Below are positions 22,866 to 33,257 of a DNA stretch of 64,000 bases, piece by piece. The notes beneath the pieces are model-generated. The model was not told the origin of the DNA, searched no databases, and worked only from the letters and a program-made list of their open reading frames with translations. Position numbers and translations under genes: made by a program. The stretch is from Chaetoceros tenuissimus (Eukaryota; Bacillariophyta; Thalassiosirophyceae; Chaetocerotales; Chaetocerotaceae), in assembly GCA_021927905.1 (NCBI GenBank), contig BLLK01000051.1:1550001-1614000 (forward strand), read 5' to 3'. Numbering within the stretch: the stretch's first letter is position 1; each line of letters begins with the position of its first letter.

Positions 22866-23340
22866 CGCAGTCCTGCTACTACGAAGTATGTAAAATTGTT
22901 TTTTATGAGTTTATGTTAGTCTAGGTTTTTTGCACAAAGAAAAGTTGGGGGAAGACACGCACCATTACATAAGTACGTCAGACATATCGAAGTACGTCAT
23001 TAGTCAGTAAAAGGCCTTTTGTCAGATGCAATCCCATCTCCAGTCCATCTCTGACAGATTTTCACGAAAAATTATGCTGACAAAGAATCGATCAACGTTT
23101 TTTCATAGCTATTACTAATTTAAATTGGTATATTTCAGAATGTATTATAAAAATGCTTCACTATTATTATTTTATAGGCTGAACTCTTTTCGAAAACGTG
23201 TCACTTTGCTGTCCTTTCAAGTATCATCTCTGTCATGATTGTTTCAACTCGTCAAGAATCGTCTTCTTCGGTTTGATTTTTCTTTTTATCAAAAAAATAA
23301 CAATACTCACCGTATGAAATTGTTTTTCAAAGATTTACCA
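22866..23340. other. Intergenic region
   Basis: About 475 bp of AT-rich sequence between two minus-strand genes. It should hold the promoter of the membrane gene and the 3' end of the glycosyltransferase. Nothing further recognised. Confidence 0.35.
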
Positions 23341-24897
23341 TTAATACTTAATCCTTTTGGTACCATTCAATATTGACATACCAACTTTTGTAAGAAGACA
23401 AGCTACAGCAATGACTTGTAAAGAACCAATGACAAGCTCAGGTAATATATATGCATTCGCTTTCCTTGATAAAAGGTCTGTAGATTCAAGTGACATGGCT
23501 TCTATCGTACTTTCCTCGTTGCATTCGTTCAGTATTTTTTCAATCACATTTGCTGCATTCTTGTTTCCATTTTCTTGCCTTACAATTCTTGATACCTCTT
23601 TGCTACGATTGACAATTTCTTCCCTTTGAACCTCTTTGATTGCAATCCCCAAATCAATATATGTTAGCTTTTTCTTACCATATTTGAACCCTTTTCCGAC
23701 TCCAAGTTCATTTACAACATGGGAATGACAAAATTGATCTAGGAATACAGGAGTTACTATCGTTGGAACGCCACTTCGAAGTGCAGCTTGCGTTGTACCA
23801 GATCCACCATGGTGTACAGTACATTTCACAAGTGGGAAAAGCCATTCATGTGAAGCATTCTCCACAAAGAGGACATTCTTCTTTGCGTATGTAATAACAT
23901 TTTCATCTTCCGTTGCTTTACAAAGAAGTTCAAAAGATAAGCAAGCCGTTCCTCCGAGTATAATGCCTCTTTCATCTGCATACATGAGAGCCTTCACTGC
24001 TGTTACAATCATGCATTCTGGTGTATTTCCCAACATGCTTCCAAAACCAATGTAAACAGGTTTCCTTTTCATATCCTGATCTAGAAATGCTTGGATTCGC
24101 TTTTGACCATTGTCACCACCAAACTTATCGCTATACTTTGTTTGATACTCTGCATCGACGATACATGCTCCAGTGTAAATGTTTTTATCGGTATCTAAAT
24201 TTGGTCTCAAAATGTTTCGAAACAAATGCGACTGACATGTAATTTTAACATGCGATCCGCATCCTTTCAAGCTATTGGAAACTTCACGAGTAAATTCCTT
24301 CTTGGTCATGGAAAGTGTCGTTTCTCCCATTTCAATAGCCAATTCATCAAACCTTTCAAAGCCTTTGAAAATATCTTTCATTGCCGTGAGTAATAGATAA
24401 TAATGCATTCCAAAAGGAAGTGTAGGCAAACCCAATGGAGCAAAGGAAGGATTGTAGCCTACAGTCTGAAGATCAAGCTTCAATACTTTTATTTTGAGAA
24501 TACGATGAGCATAGTAATACATGTAATCTGCTAGTGATGCAACAACCAAAATATCTGGTTTATTGGTCCTCATTTCATGTAAAAAGTTTTTGAGAATTGT
24601 GAGAGCTGCTTCCTTTCCTATTTCGTCAACGCATTGAAAGAATTTGAACACATCCCCCTCTGCCATTGCCGTTCTAATTGTTTCATTTGTATGAAGGATT
24701 TCGTCCGAATCACCTGGGAATATTTCCACATATTCCAGCCCGGGAAAACTTTCTACAAACTTTCTTGGACTTCCAGTATTTGTGAGAATTCATACTCTAT
24801 ATTTTTTTGATAGTTCTAGAGCTAGTCCAATAAGAGGCTGCACATCTCCCCTTGAACCAGAGCTTATTATGGAAACAAGTTGTCTATTATCTCCCAT
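23341..24897 (-). pseudogene. UDP-glycosyltransferase (sterol glucosyltransferase-like) with one in-frame TGA
   Basis: Reading from ATG 24897 gives the N-terminal GT28 signature S-S-G-S-R-G-D-V-Q-P-L-I-G-L-A-L-E-L, then one TGA at 24790-24792 (codon 36), then an uninterrupted 480-odd codon frame. That frame contains the nucleotide-sugar motif H-H-G-G-S-G-T-T-Q-A-A-L-R-S-G-V-P and a following P-V-F-L-D-Q-F, as in sterol 3-beta-glucosyltransferases and related bacterial enzymes. A C-terminal hydrophobic segment (about the last 30 residues) suggests membrane attachment. Apart from the TGA nothing is damaged, so the break is recent, an assembly error, or recoded. In the family this position usually follows a short strand and is often basic, which fits a CGA-to-TGA change. 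Confidence 0.7.
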
Positions 24898-25628
24898 AGT
24901 TTGATAGATTCATAACATGGTTGTGAGTTATGATCAAATGTGTGTTCTCTTGGTTCAGTGGTAAGTATAAACGATGGTTCACTTTGTACAAAAATGAAGA
25001 AGAAATGTCTGATGACGTGTTCAGTGACTATATTTTCAATGCAAGGCAGGTCATTGGTCAAATTCTATTACTACGTGAAAATCGACTTCAAGTGGCGCCA
25101 ACTTCTTCTATATTTTTACAAATTTCTTTACAAATTAAATGCTTGACTTGACCATACAAAATTTGTATTTAAAACTTTGATTACGTTGAAGAATCAATCG
25201 TTTGTAAACCACTTTAACTTACTTTTCTGTACTTTTACCTATACGATAGGGATGCAGTCCCATCTCAAGTCCCATCTTTATCAAATCACATGACTTCGAA
25301 AAGATATGATACATTCTATGGTACCGTTGATGAAAATATGTATAGTCTAGCCTGCCTTTATCGGAGAAAACAGTTCAACACATGTTGAAGAGTATCAAAT
25401 ATTTACAAGTTGGGTATAACTTGTTGTGAATATGTATGAAGTTAAAAGAGAAAAATCTATGTGTCCATTGAGCCGTCGAATTCATAGCTGCGTGAAAATA
25501 CGTGAGATCTGGGAAGGTGAGCGAATCATGATGCTTCAACTTGTGTGAGCTGAGTCAAAACAGATGTCACCAGAGTGAAAGTTGATTGATTGTTTATAAC
25601 ACAAATCTTCCTACAAGCTATTGTAAAC
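24898..25628. promoter_or_regulatory. Divergent intergenic region
   Basis: About 730 bp between the glycosyltransferase start (minus) and the multi-pass membrane gene (plus). A short open stretch on plus at 24930-25151 has no recognisable content. No repeat or palindrome stands out. Confidence 0.35.
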
Positions 25629-26555
25629 ATGTTTGCAGCTCTACTTCTCAAACCAAATCATACTAGTATCTCGTCTTACAAGAAGAACGACAATCATAAA
25701 CTAGGAAGCAAGCAGATTTCTCAATCTTCAAACGATGATGGCTCTACGAAAACATTCCTCTGGTGGTGTTCGCTCTCTTTGATTGCAGTTGTCAACATTT
25801 TCCTTTGGCTATGGACCTATTTCAAAGTCACCTCTTCCAACAATGATACTTTCGACTCTAACACAGCAGACCCAGATTATCAAAGGATGCAACTCATTCT
25901 TTCTGGAATCTATGTTCTAGTATGTGCCTATCGATCCGTATTTCCTCGAATAGATCTCGAAAGATATTGCCTTTTCGACACACCACTATCAAGTATCTTT
26001 CTTGGACGTTTAAGTGCAACCATTGCCGAAATTAGCTATTCTGCACAATTCGCACTCTTTCTCTATAAACTAGGAGAAGCCCATCATCATCCCATGTGTC
26101 AAAAATTTGCCATGACATTGGTACCGCTCATCACAGTCGCTCAAATGTTTTGTTGGTGTGGAGTTTTGAGTTTGAACCATGTCTATCATGCGATTGAAGA
26201 AAGTATTTGGGCATTGGTGGGTGGATGTATCAGTGTTCATTTCTTACTTTTTTCCATTCATCATTCTGAACAAGAAGATTTGAAATTATTTGGTTTGACT
26301 GGATGTATTTTGAGTACTCTGTTTTTCCTATTCATGGTGATTGTCGATGTACCAATGTATATTTTTAGATGGAAAGAAGGAAAGCATACCGGACGAGAGC
26401 ACATGTTGATGAAACATGGAAGCGTCGATGCCTTTACGAGAAGAGTTGTTACTTGGGAATGGAATGTATGGAAGGAAGAGGTGATGTGGTTGACTGGATA
26501 CTTTTCTTCTGCAGTCTGGATTAGTTTTGCATTGGTTCACATGCCTATTCCTTAG
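25629..26555 (+). CDS. Multi-pass membrane protein, about seven helices
   Basis: 308 residues from ATG 25629; an in-frame extension further upstream lacks an ATG and is not used. A polar N-terminus of about 40 residues is followed by roughly seven hydrophobic segments. Conserved-looking landmarks are Y-R-S-V-F-P-R-I-D-L-E-R-Y and G-R-L-S-A-T-I-A-E-I-S-Y-S-A-Q-F, followed by a His/Cys-containing loop. I do not recognise a named family. The charged residues inside helix 3 (Arg, Glu) suggest a functional core, such as a transporter or membrane enzyme. Confidence 0.6.
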   Translation: MFAALLLKPNHTSISSYKKNDNHKLGSKQISQSSNDDGSTKTFLWWCSLSLIAVVNIFLWLWTYFKVTSSNNDTFDSNTADPDYQRMQLILSGIYVLVCAYRSVFPRIDLERYCLFDTPLSSIFLGRLSATIAEISYSAQFALFLYKLGEAHHHPMCQKFAMTLVPLITVAQMFCWCGVLSLNHVYHAIEESIWALVGGCISVHFLLFSIHHSEQEDLKLFGLTGCILSTLFFLFMVIVDVPMYIFRWKEGKHTGREHMLMKHGSVDAFTRRVVTWEWNVWKEEVMWLTGYFSSAVWISFALVHMPIP

Positions 26556-27035
26556 CTACTAGATACCTTAGCTATTCTAATATCCTAATAGTGGTAGACA
26601 GTAAAGTTCGAAATAATATGCATGGAATGAATTGGAGTACTGACTGTAGTCCACTGACTGTAGTCCTTTCTATTCATCATTTTTCTGTGCAAACATAGAA
26701 AGAAAGAAGATAATAAATAATTCTATAATAATTGATGAACTACAAATTTCTCTGTACTGTATCCATTGCATAGCAATGAAATCATACAACTTTCGTTGAA
26801 ATTTAATTTGATACTATTTGACTAGGGACCATGCTAAAAAATGTGAGGGGTTCGCATCCACGCATCCGCACAAACAAACTGCATGAAGCCCAAACAAGAA
26901 ATAAAAAGAGCAATGCGTTGAAGAACAAAAGAAGCAACATGTACACCTATAACTACTAACAAATACGCATTAGCCACAAATACGAGAGCAGGAACCTTTT
27001 ATGAAACATTCCAACTATCTAGATCTACAGCATCG
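26556..27035. other. Intergenic region
   Basis: About 480 bp with a short direct repeat at about 26638-26665 (GACTGTAGTCC twice). Promoter of the GT31 gene presumably lies here. Nothing else seen. Confidence 0.35.
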
Positions 27036-28304
27036 ATGACACTGAAAGTGATAATAATCCTTTTCCTAATAATAATCCTTTTTCTGCACATCGCTTTTCT
27101 TTATGATTTCCACAAATCTCAAGATGCACATATTCCTTCTCTCAGAAATATAAGGAAAGCTTTTTCTGAATCATCTTTAAACTCTACTCCTTTCAAACAA
27201 TGGTGGAGAGGAAGGGATGAAAAGAACATGTCAATTGTCGACCCTTCCATTCAGAGACTTGGACCTCCTCCACATTTTCCAAATATGAATCTCAAGATAT
27301 GTCATTCTGCAGAGCATCCAAATTCAAACTTTATAGAGTCCGAGGGAGGTCATCAAGTATTACAAAAGATTAAAAGGGGGATACAGAAATCTCAACAAAT
27401 TTTGAATTCGAATACAAAGAGACCAAAAGTACTCTGTATGATATATACAGTCGATACTCCTTCCAATACTCGTAATTTGAAAGCCATTGCTCAAACTTGG
27501 GGACGTAAATGTGATGGCTTTATTGCTTCTTCCAATGTGATGAATCATAGTTTGGGATCTGTACATTTGACACATGAGGGAGATGAGACTTATGGTAACA
27601 TTTGGGCCAAAATCATCTCGACTTGGATGTATGCTTATCGAAATTATATACAAGAATTTGACTACTTTTACATCTGTGGTGATGATACCTATGTCGCTAT
27701 GGAAAATTTATATGCATTCCTCATGAGTGACGACGTTACGAGATTACAAGAGGGATATCGAGATGCAATTTACGATGCTACGATAGGGGAAAGTAGCATT
27801 TATACTCATGAAATGAGACCGAGGCCATTACTACTCGCTGCGCCAATGATGTACAAACGAAAACCAGTGATAAGTGGAGGGACGGGGTATATTCTGAATA
27901 GAGCTGCTCTCAATCTCTTTGGTCGAAATATCATGAATCCTCGTGAAGCACAATATACAAATGTAACAAGTTCTATGGAAGATGTATTCATGGGACAATT
28001 CTTTTTACGACATGGAGTCTCTGTATCGGTTACAAATGATTTTGCCAATGGTGGAGGGAGGAGATTTGCTGGAACTGCTGATAATTCTTTTAGTTACACT
28101 CCTACTTCTGATTCTAGTAAGCCTGTAATGTTACAAAGACGATATGGATTGCCTTTAGTGTATGGACCTGATACTGCCTCAGAACAGCAAATTGCTTTTC
28201 ATCTAAAGGATGATTGGAAGAGAATGCAAAAATTTGGATTTCATGTTTCGGATCTCATGTACCGATACCATGCAGTTTTGTATGATCTATGTCAGAGTAA
28301 ATAA
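27036..28304 (+). CDS. GT31-like beta-1,3-galactosyltransferase/fringe-type glycosyltransferase
   Basis: 422 residues, type II: a hydrophobic anchor at residues 4-24, then a stem. The catalytic region has V-L-C-M-I-Y-T-V, a T-W-G-R-K-C motif, the metal-binding acidic motif Y-F-Y-I-C-G-D-D-T-Y at about residues 208-217, a G-G-T-G-Y-I-L-N-R-A acceptor loop near 285, and the general-base type E-D-V-F-M-G-Q at about 314. This order matches C1GALT1 (core 1 synthase) and fringe-like enzymes, so Golgi transfer of galactose or GlcNAc onto a glycan is expected. The gene is single-exon and complete. Confidence 0.85.
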   Translation: MTLKVIIILFLIIILFLHIAFLYDFHKSQDAHIPSLRNIRKAFSESSLNSTPFKQWWRGRDEKNMSIVDPSIQRLGPPPHFPNMNLKICHSAEHPNSNFIESEGGHQVLQKIKRGIQKSQQILNSNTKRPKVLCMIYTVDTPSNTRNLKAIAQTWGRKCDGFIASSNVMNHSLGSVHLTHEGDETYGNIWAKIISTWMYAYRNYIQEFDYFYICGDDTYVAMENLYAFLMSDDVTRLQEGYRDAIYDATIGESSIYTHEMRPRPLLLAAPMMYKRKPVISGGTGYILNRAALNLFGRNIMNPREAQYTNVTSSMEDVFMGQFFLRHGVSVSVTNDFANGGGRRFAGTADNSFSYTPTSDSSKPVMLQRRYGLPLVYGPDTASEQQIAFHLKDDWKRMQKFGFHVSDLMYRYHAVLYDLCQSK

Positions 28305-28553
28305 GGGGACAATGAGATGAAATGGGGAAGAGTGAGCGAGTCAGCATCGCGTTTTCGACAACTGTAATAAAAATAGAATTAATATGAATACTTAGGGAAA
28401 CAGTAAACAAAAAGCATAATTTGAAAACGAAACTACTACAAAATTAAACTTTGAATGTGTGCCTGTCTGTATATTAAAATCTAATATCCCTAAGCTCCAC
28501 ATTCATTTTCTAAACTCCACCACTCCTCCACTTTCTTCACTAAACCCCAATCT

Positions 28554-30848
28554 TTATTTCCTAGAAGAAGATCTCTTTCTGGAAGCAGATCTACTACTTG
28601 GATCACCAGACTTTCTTCCAGAACGACTCTTGGATCTTCCACCAGAAGACTTGGATCTTCTCGATCCAGAAGATCTCGCCTTCTTTCTATCTTCACGAGA
28701 CAAGAGAGAACGACTCTTGCCGGAATCACTTCTGGAACCTCTCGCTACACTGAATGCCAAGAATGTCGCAATGAACAAGACACCGTTAAAAGTCAAGTAT
28801 GCATTCGCTTTGAATCTTTCAAAATTGGATCCTCCACCACCAGTGTATCCCTTGGAGTAATGATCATACACTTTGGAGTTACCTTCTCCAGAAGATCCAT
28901 CCCAAGCAGTACCAAAGGAACGTCCAGCATAGTTAATCTGCAAGATACTACCTTGAGCATCGCCCATCGCAAGACAAGAAGTTTCACAAGTATAAGAATC
29001 ATGAGAATGGAATTTCCAACATTGATTAATGATATCATCTTCGTCAGTTCCAGTATCTCCAATAAAGTATCCATCCTGATAAGTAGGATAATCCATACAA
29101 AGAGTACAATACTTGAATTCGGAATACACTTCATTCAAAAGCTCCAAAGTGTATTCTTGTGTGGCAGTCCAGTATCCATAAAGAGTCGCAAGTTCATCAT
29201 CCGAAAGTGAACCATCATCTTTGGAACCAAGATTCATATCATTGGTTTGTCCAAAGTCATCATAGGTCATGCCGGATGATGTATCAGGATAAATACACTG
29301 TGCATCTGTATAAAGTCCAATGGAATACATGCCACCAGTATATGGCATGATACCCGCATAGAGATAATTGCCTTGATTGTCATACCCCACTTTCTTACAA
29401 TCATCATCAGTCATGTAGGCAAGACCAGCAAGAGCAACGACATATTCATAATCGTCAATGGCCCATAAATGTTTGGAGATTTGTTCAATGTATTGATAAA
29501 ATTCTTGTCTGTAGACTCCAATCAATTCCCAGGAAGTGCTTGGTGAATGACAGTCTAGACCATTGTTGGTAGAAGTTCCATCTCCATCTTCATCGTATTG
29601 GTTGTAGTTGTAATTAAAGTATTCGTCTCTTCCTCCTCCATTGTAGTTTGGGTTGACGTACTGAGTAAATGAGGGGAAAGGAATGGAAAAGGTGTGAGAA
29701 GTTGATCATGTTGAGGAAAAAGAAAATAGAAAATAGAGCAAGAAGAAGTAAGAGGAAGCAACGAGTAGAGAGAAGAGAAGTTGAAGTACAGTCTGTCCGT
29801 TTCAAGAAGAAACACACTCGTGAGCTGAAGCTCACTCGATAAGACAGAGTTGACGTAGTACTGTACATCTCATGTAAACGCACTCGTAAGCTCACTCGGA
29901 AAGACACTGTAGTATAAAACTGTGTGCATCTCATGTAAACGCACTCGTGAGCTGAAGCTCACTCGATAAGACACTGTAGTATAAAACTGTGTACATCTCA
30001 TCTAAACACACTCGTGAGCTGAAGCTCACTCGGGCTCGCTAAAGCTCGCATCGTCGCTCCGCTCCTCATTGCTCGCTGACGCTCGCTACTCCTCACTTCG
30101 TTCGTCGCTGCTCGCTGACGCTCGCTACTCCTCGCTTCGCTCGTCGTACTGTACTCACCGCAGCCCACATCATCCATCTACTACAAGCACCACCACCATT
30201 ACCACCACCATTCAACTCCCTATGATCCCCCGACCCCGAATGAGAATGACTTCCACCCTGACCATTATCACAATCAATAAACCCTCCAAGCATTCGATAT
30301 CCCTGTGCCCATGGATCATAATATTCATTGGTGGGAGATAAAAAGTAAGGCACATCCGATGCCGAATAATCTCCTCCTAAATCTCTCAACCAGGAATGAT
30401 TTTCTTTATTGAGAAAAGGATCGTCTTTGATGGCATTTCCATAAATTTTTTGAATTTCTTGATTACTAAGGCGTTCGACCATTCCTGGTTCTGGTTGATG
30501 TTGAGCAATCAATTCTTTGGCACGAGTTCTACGATCTTGCATTCGTTTTGCCTTGTTGATTCGTTCTCTGGCTCTTTCTTCCGGTGTGATTGGGATCGAG
30601 GCACGGGGACCAACTCCAAATCCCAAATCTTCAAGTAGAGACTCTGCATTCTCTTCGTTGGTGCGTCTCTTGCCAGCTCTTAGATTCGGGAGGTCGTCGA
30701 TGATGGCTTTGAGTTCTTGTGGTGATTTGGAAGGAATGTCAAAGATGGAAGATGTGTTGGAGTCGGCTTCGACACATGATGTGTTTTTAAGTAAAGCAGA
30801 GGAGAGGACTGCTGCCGTTACTGTCACTAGTTTACGTGAGAGAATCAT
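28554..30848 (-). CDS. Type I membrane protein with RS-rich cytoplasmic tail, two exons
   Basis: Two blocks that look like separate genes join cleanly. Exon 1 is 30159-30848 (signal peptide M-I-L-S-R-K-L-V, then a coiled, Arg/Glu-rich region and Y-D-P-W-A-Q-G-Y), with donor GTGAGT. Exon 2 is 28554-29660, with acceptor TTTACTCAG. Both are phase 0 and the intron is 498 bp. The joined protein has about 598 residues, a Tyr/Asp/Cys-rich luminal domain (C-T-L-C-M-D-Y-P, C-E-T-S-C-L-A-M-G), a helix near the C-terminus (Y-L-T-F-N-G-V-L-F-I-A-T-F-L-A-F) and a tail of some 60 residues dense in Ser, Arg and Lys. A membrane protein of the silica-forming or secretory compartment is one possibility; that is inference. 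Confidence 0.7.
29812..30040. repeat. Minisatellite, about 3.5 copies of a 61-67 bp unit, inside an intron
   Basis: Units start near 29812, 29879, 29940 and 30007. Each contains the small palindrome GTGAGCTGAAGCTCAC (or a shortened form) followed by a conserved ACTGTAGTATAAAACTGTG-like stretch. It lies wholly in the intron at 29661-30158. A single related copy is found 26 kb away at about 55998-56050. Confidence 0.75.
30050..30150. repeat. GC-rich direct repeat next to the splice donor
   Basis: Two near-identical copies of about 38 bp (near 30071 and 30110) built from GCTCGCT and CGCTTCGCTCG blocks. This is the most GC-rich patch seen in the region and abuts the intron donor at 30158. Confidence 0.6.
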
Positions 30849-31785
30849 CTTGAAGAAGTGTTAGATGATGGAGATGGTCTAGTGTTACTACTGCTGTTGT
30901 TGATAAAACACAAGCACGGCTAGTTGTACTGCTGTTAGTGTTGGCTAATAGAACTCTTGTGAATTGAATTGAATCGAACAACACAAAACTGAGTCTTGTA
31001 GAGATTTGATTCGTGGATCAAAAAGAGAGACGAGACTCGATATGTGTATGATGTGTTTCTTCTAGAGAGATGAATCTACTGAATAGTATTCAATAGAATG
31101 ATATCTTATCTAAAGAGATTCAAGAAGGTAATGTAATAATAAAGCAATTGCATCTTCCTCTTCCACTCACTCTATCGCTCTTTGAACAGCTCAATTCGTT
31201 GAATTTGTGTTTCGGCGATGGTTTTTAGGTGTCAATTAGCAATTTGGAGAGGCTATTGATACTTTGACACAAGATTCAAATATATGGCCTAGAGGGGCTT
31301 ATGTAGTGACGTACACGGACGCTAAGATTTGGGGGGAAGCTACATCCCCGTAGACACGTACAAGACATACCAGAATAAATGGCCTATTGCGTCATAGCCA
31401 CCAATTTTTACACAATGGTAAAAATACAAGATGGGACTTAACTCGTTCAACTCAACGATAAAAAGTTAATTAACTCATAAAATTTGATAGATGCGAGCGC
31501 ATAACTCGTCTGAAATGTATTATCTAGCGACGGCAAGCTGTACATGTATTCATTACTATCATATCTGAATAATTGTGGCTCGCCGTCGCTAGATATGAAC
31601 TCTAGAAAATTTTATGGCTCACTATGATAGCTGCTGCACGAAGAAAGAAGGGTATAAGAATTCGGTCTTTCAAGCTGTGTGTATTGAAACTTCAATAGAT
31701 TTGCCAAATACATGTTCCAATTGATCATTTCAAAACCCAGTCGCTTATATGATCAGAGTTTTAGTTTTGGGCAGTAGAAAAGCAA
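30849..31785. other. Gene-free interval with one hairpin
   Basis: About 940 bp upstream of the type I membrane protein. At 31527-31600 lies an inverted repeat with arms TCTAGCGACGGCAAGC and GCTCGCCGTCGCTAGA (15 of 16 pair) around a loop of about 45 bp. No gene is seen. Confidence 0.45.
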
Positions 31786-32180
31786 ATATGACTACTATAT
31801 ATTCGATGATTTAGGAAGGACCACGAGCATCCTCCTCTTGCGGCCTTCTCCCAATGAGTCTATTCAGAAACAAAACGCTATTTTGAAAGCTTTTACAAAT
31901 GAGACAGAATTGTTGATGAATATGTAAAAGCCGAAAGAATATGATTGAATTCGAAATAGTTACCAGCAAGATCAAGTTTGTTGACATCACAAGCAAAGGC
32001 ATCAATATTCCTTTCTCTTCTGGCACTCTTGGAGAAAACGACAAAGACAACTGCAGCATATGCAAACAATATTGTTGAAGCAAATAAAATTCTATGTAAA
32101 ATGAGAATACATAATATTCATTCAACTTTTTCTTATATCTCTGTAAGTAAACTAAATCAAAACTATGGCTGTATTGCACT
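31786..32180 (-). CDS. Possible small membrane-protein gene or fragment
   Basis: Tentative. On minus, a stretch reading I-L-F-A-S-T-I-L-F-A-Y-A-A-V-V-F-V-V-F-S-K-S-A-R-R follows an acceptor-like TTTACATAG and ends at a GTAACT donor. A second piece after an acceptor near 31862 gives D-S-L-G-E-G-R-K-R-R-M-L-V and a stop. Together they look like the helix and basic tail of a membrane protein. I cannot find a convincing start, so this may be a relic. Confidence 0.25.
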
Positions 32181-32636
32181 CTGCTGTTGAATGAACTTGT
32201 TCGGTGTGTTTGGTTTAGGTGGCTATGTGATTGGTGTGTGGGTTGTGTGGCTATGGGAAGTGAAGAGCGAAATGATCAAATTTTGATATTTTTTTAAATT
32301 CATCATTATTTTGCCTGACGTAGTCTACACTTTCATATGGATGGTAAATAAAGAAAGTCATTATATTTTTAAGGTATTTTTTCATAAATATTTATTAATA
32401 TGTCAGGAATATCTCATGAAATCGTGGTTGTAGATCCTCAAGATATAAACTTCAGATATTCTTAATATTCTCTTTCCCTTACACAGTTGCAATTTATTTG
32501 CTTCAAAATAACTGATGGAAACATGCAATATTCAGATTCAGTTTGGGAACACTCGATTCCTCATGAGAAATTTCAAATGATATGTACTCTACGTGTAGCT
32601 ACTTTTGCTCATTTCTATTCTTCTTTGTAAATCGGA

Positions 32637-32671
32637 AAAAGAGTGTCGTTTAAAATTACAGACACTCTTTT
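32637..32671. repeat. Hairpin repeat copy 1
   Basis: Perfect 11-bp arms AAAAGAGTGTC and GACACTCTTTT around a 13-bp loop. One of four copies between 32.6 and 42.9 kb. Confidence 0.75.
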
Positions 32672-32714
32672 AGGCTTCCGATTGGGCTAGGCTTCCCATT
32701 CAAAGTTTTGGCAG

Positions 32715-33249
32715 CAGAGTCCTCTGTGGAAGGATTTTTCATATTTCCACCATGTGGAGAAACACTTCCACAGTCACTCTATTCTTCCACATTGTGGATA
32801 GATCTTCCACGTTATTAACCAAAACATCCACACACTTCCACTTCAATAGTAATGTGGAAATCAAATCATTATATAAGAAATTTATTTTTAATTTGAAAAT
32901 AGTTAAATGAGTTATTTCTTTGTAGATTGCACTGCTTCTTCAGTTTCTGAGATGAATTTTGCCATTTTCACCTTGTCACAACATTATATATTGAATTCTC
33001 TATTCATTTGGAGTACAATTACTCCTAGATAGCTTGGCAATGCATCATTTTCTAGTTCTTTTTTCACATTGTCATTGGTTATAATATATACATAAAGAGG
33101 TATAGTCAATTCATAGGTATTCTTCCACTATGTCCATTATAGGAGTGGAAGGTCACTCTAATCTTCCACATGGTGGAAGTGTGTGGACAGCCTAAATTCT
33201 TCCACAATGTGGATGTGTGGATCCACAAATCCGTCCACAGAGGACTCTG
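32715..33249. mobile_element. hAT-like MITE, 535 bp
   Basis: Ends are perfect 16-bp inverted repeats CAGAGTCCTCTGTGGA, extending to 22 or 23 bp with one mismatch. The element is flanked by an exact 8-bp target duplication TTTGGCAG (32707-32714 and 33250-33257). Eight-base duplications and CA-starting ends are typical of the hAT superfamily. Inside are many copies of TTCCAC/TCCACA in both orientations near the two ends, like the subterminal transposase-binding repeats of hAT elements. It has no coding capacity. Confidence 0.85.
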
Positions 33250-33257
33250 TTTGGCAG

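Noticed and set aside
24790-24792. Selenocysteine codon in the glycosyltransferase
   Set aside because: Diatoms do use selenocysteine, but this site is not catalytic or redox-related in the family; a nonsense change is simpler. A SECIS search would settle it.
28554-29525. Separate gene starting at about 29525
   Set aside because: The apparent start is a TTG in the middle of a longer open stretch; a clear acceptor at 29661 joins it in phase to the exon at 30159-30848.
29815-30150. CRISPR-like array
   Set aside because: Units are palindromic but there are no unique spacers of constant length; the whole 61-67 bp unit is repeated, as in a minisatellite, and the genome is eukaryotic.
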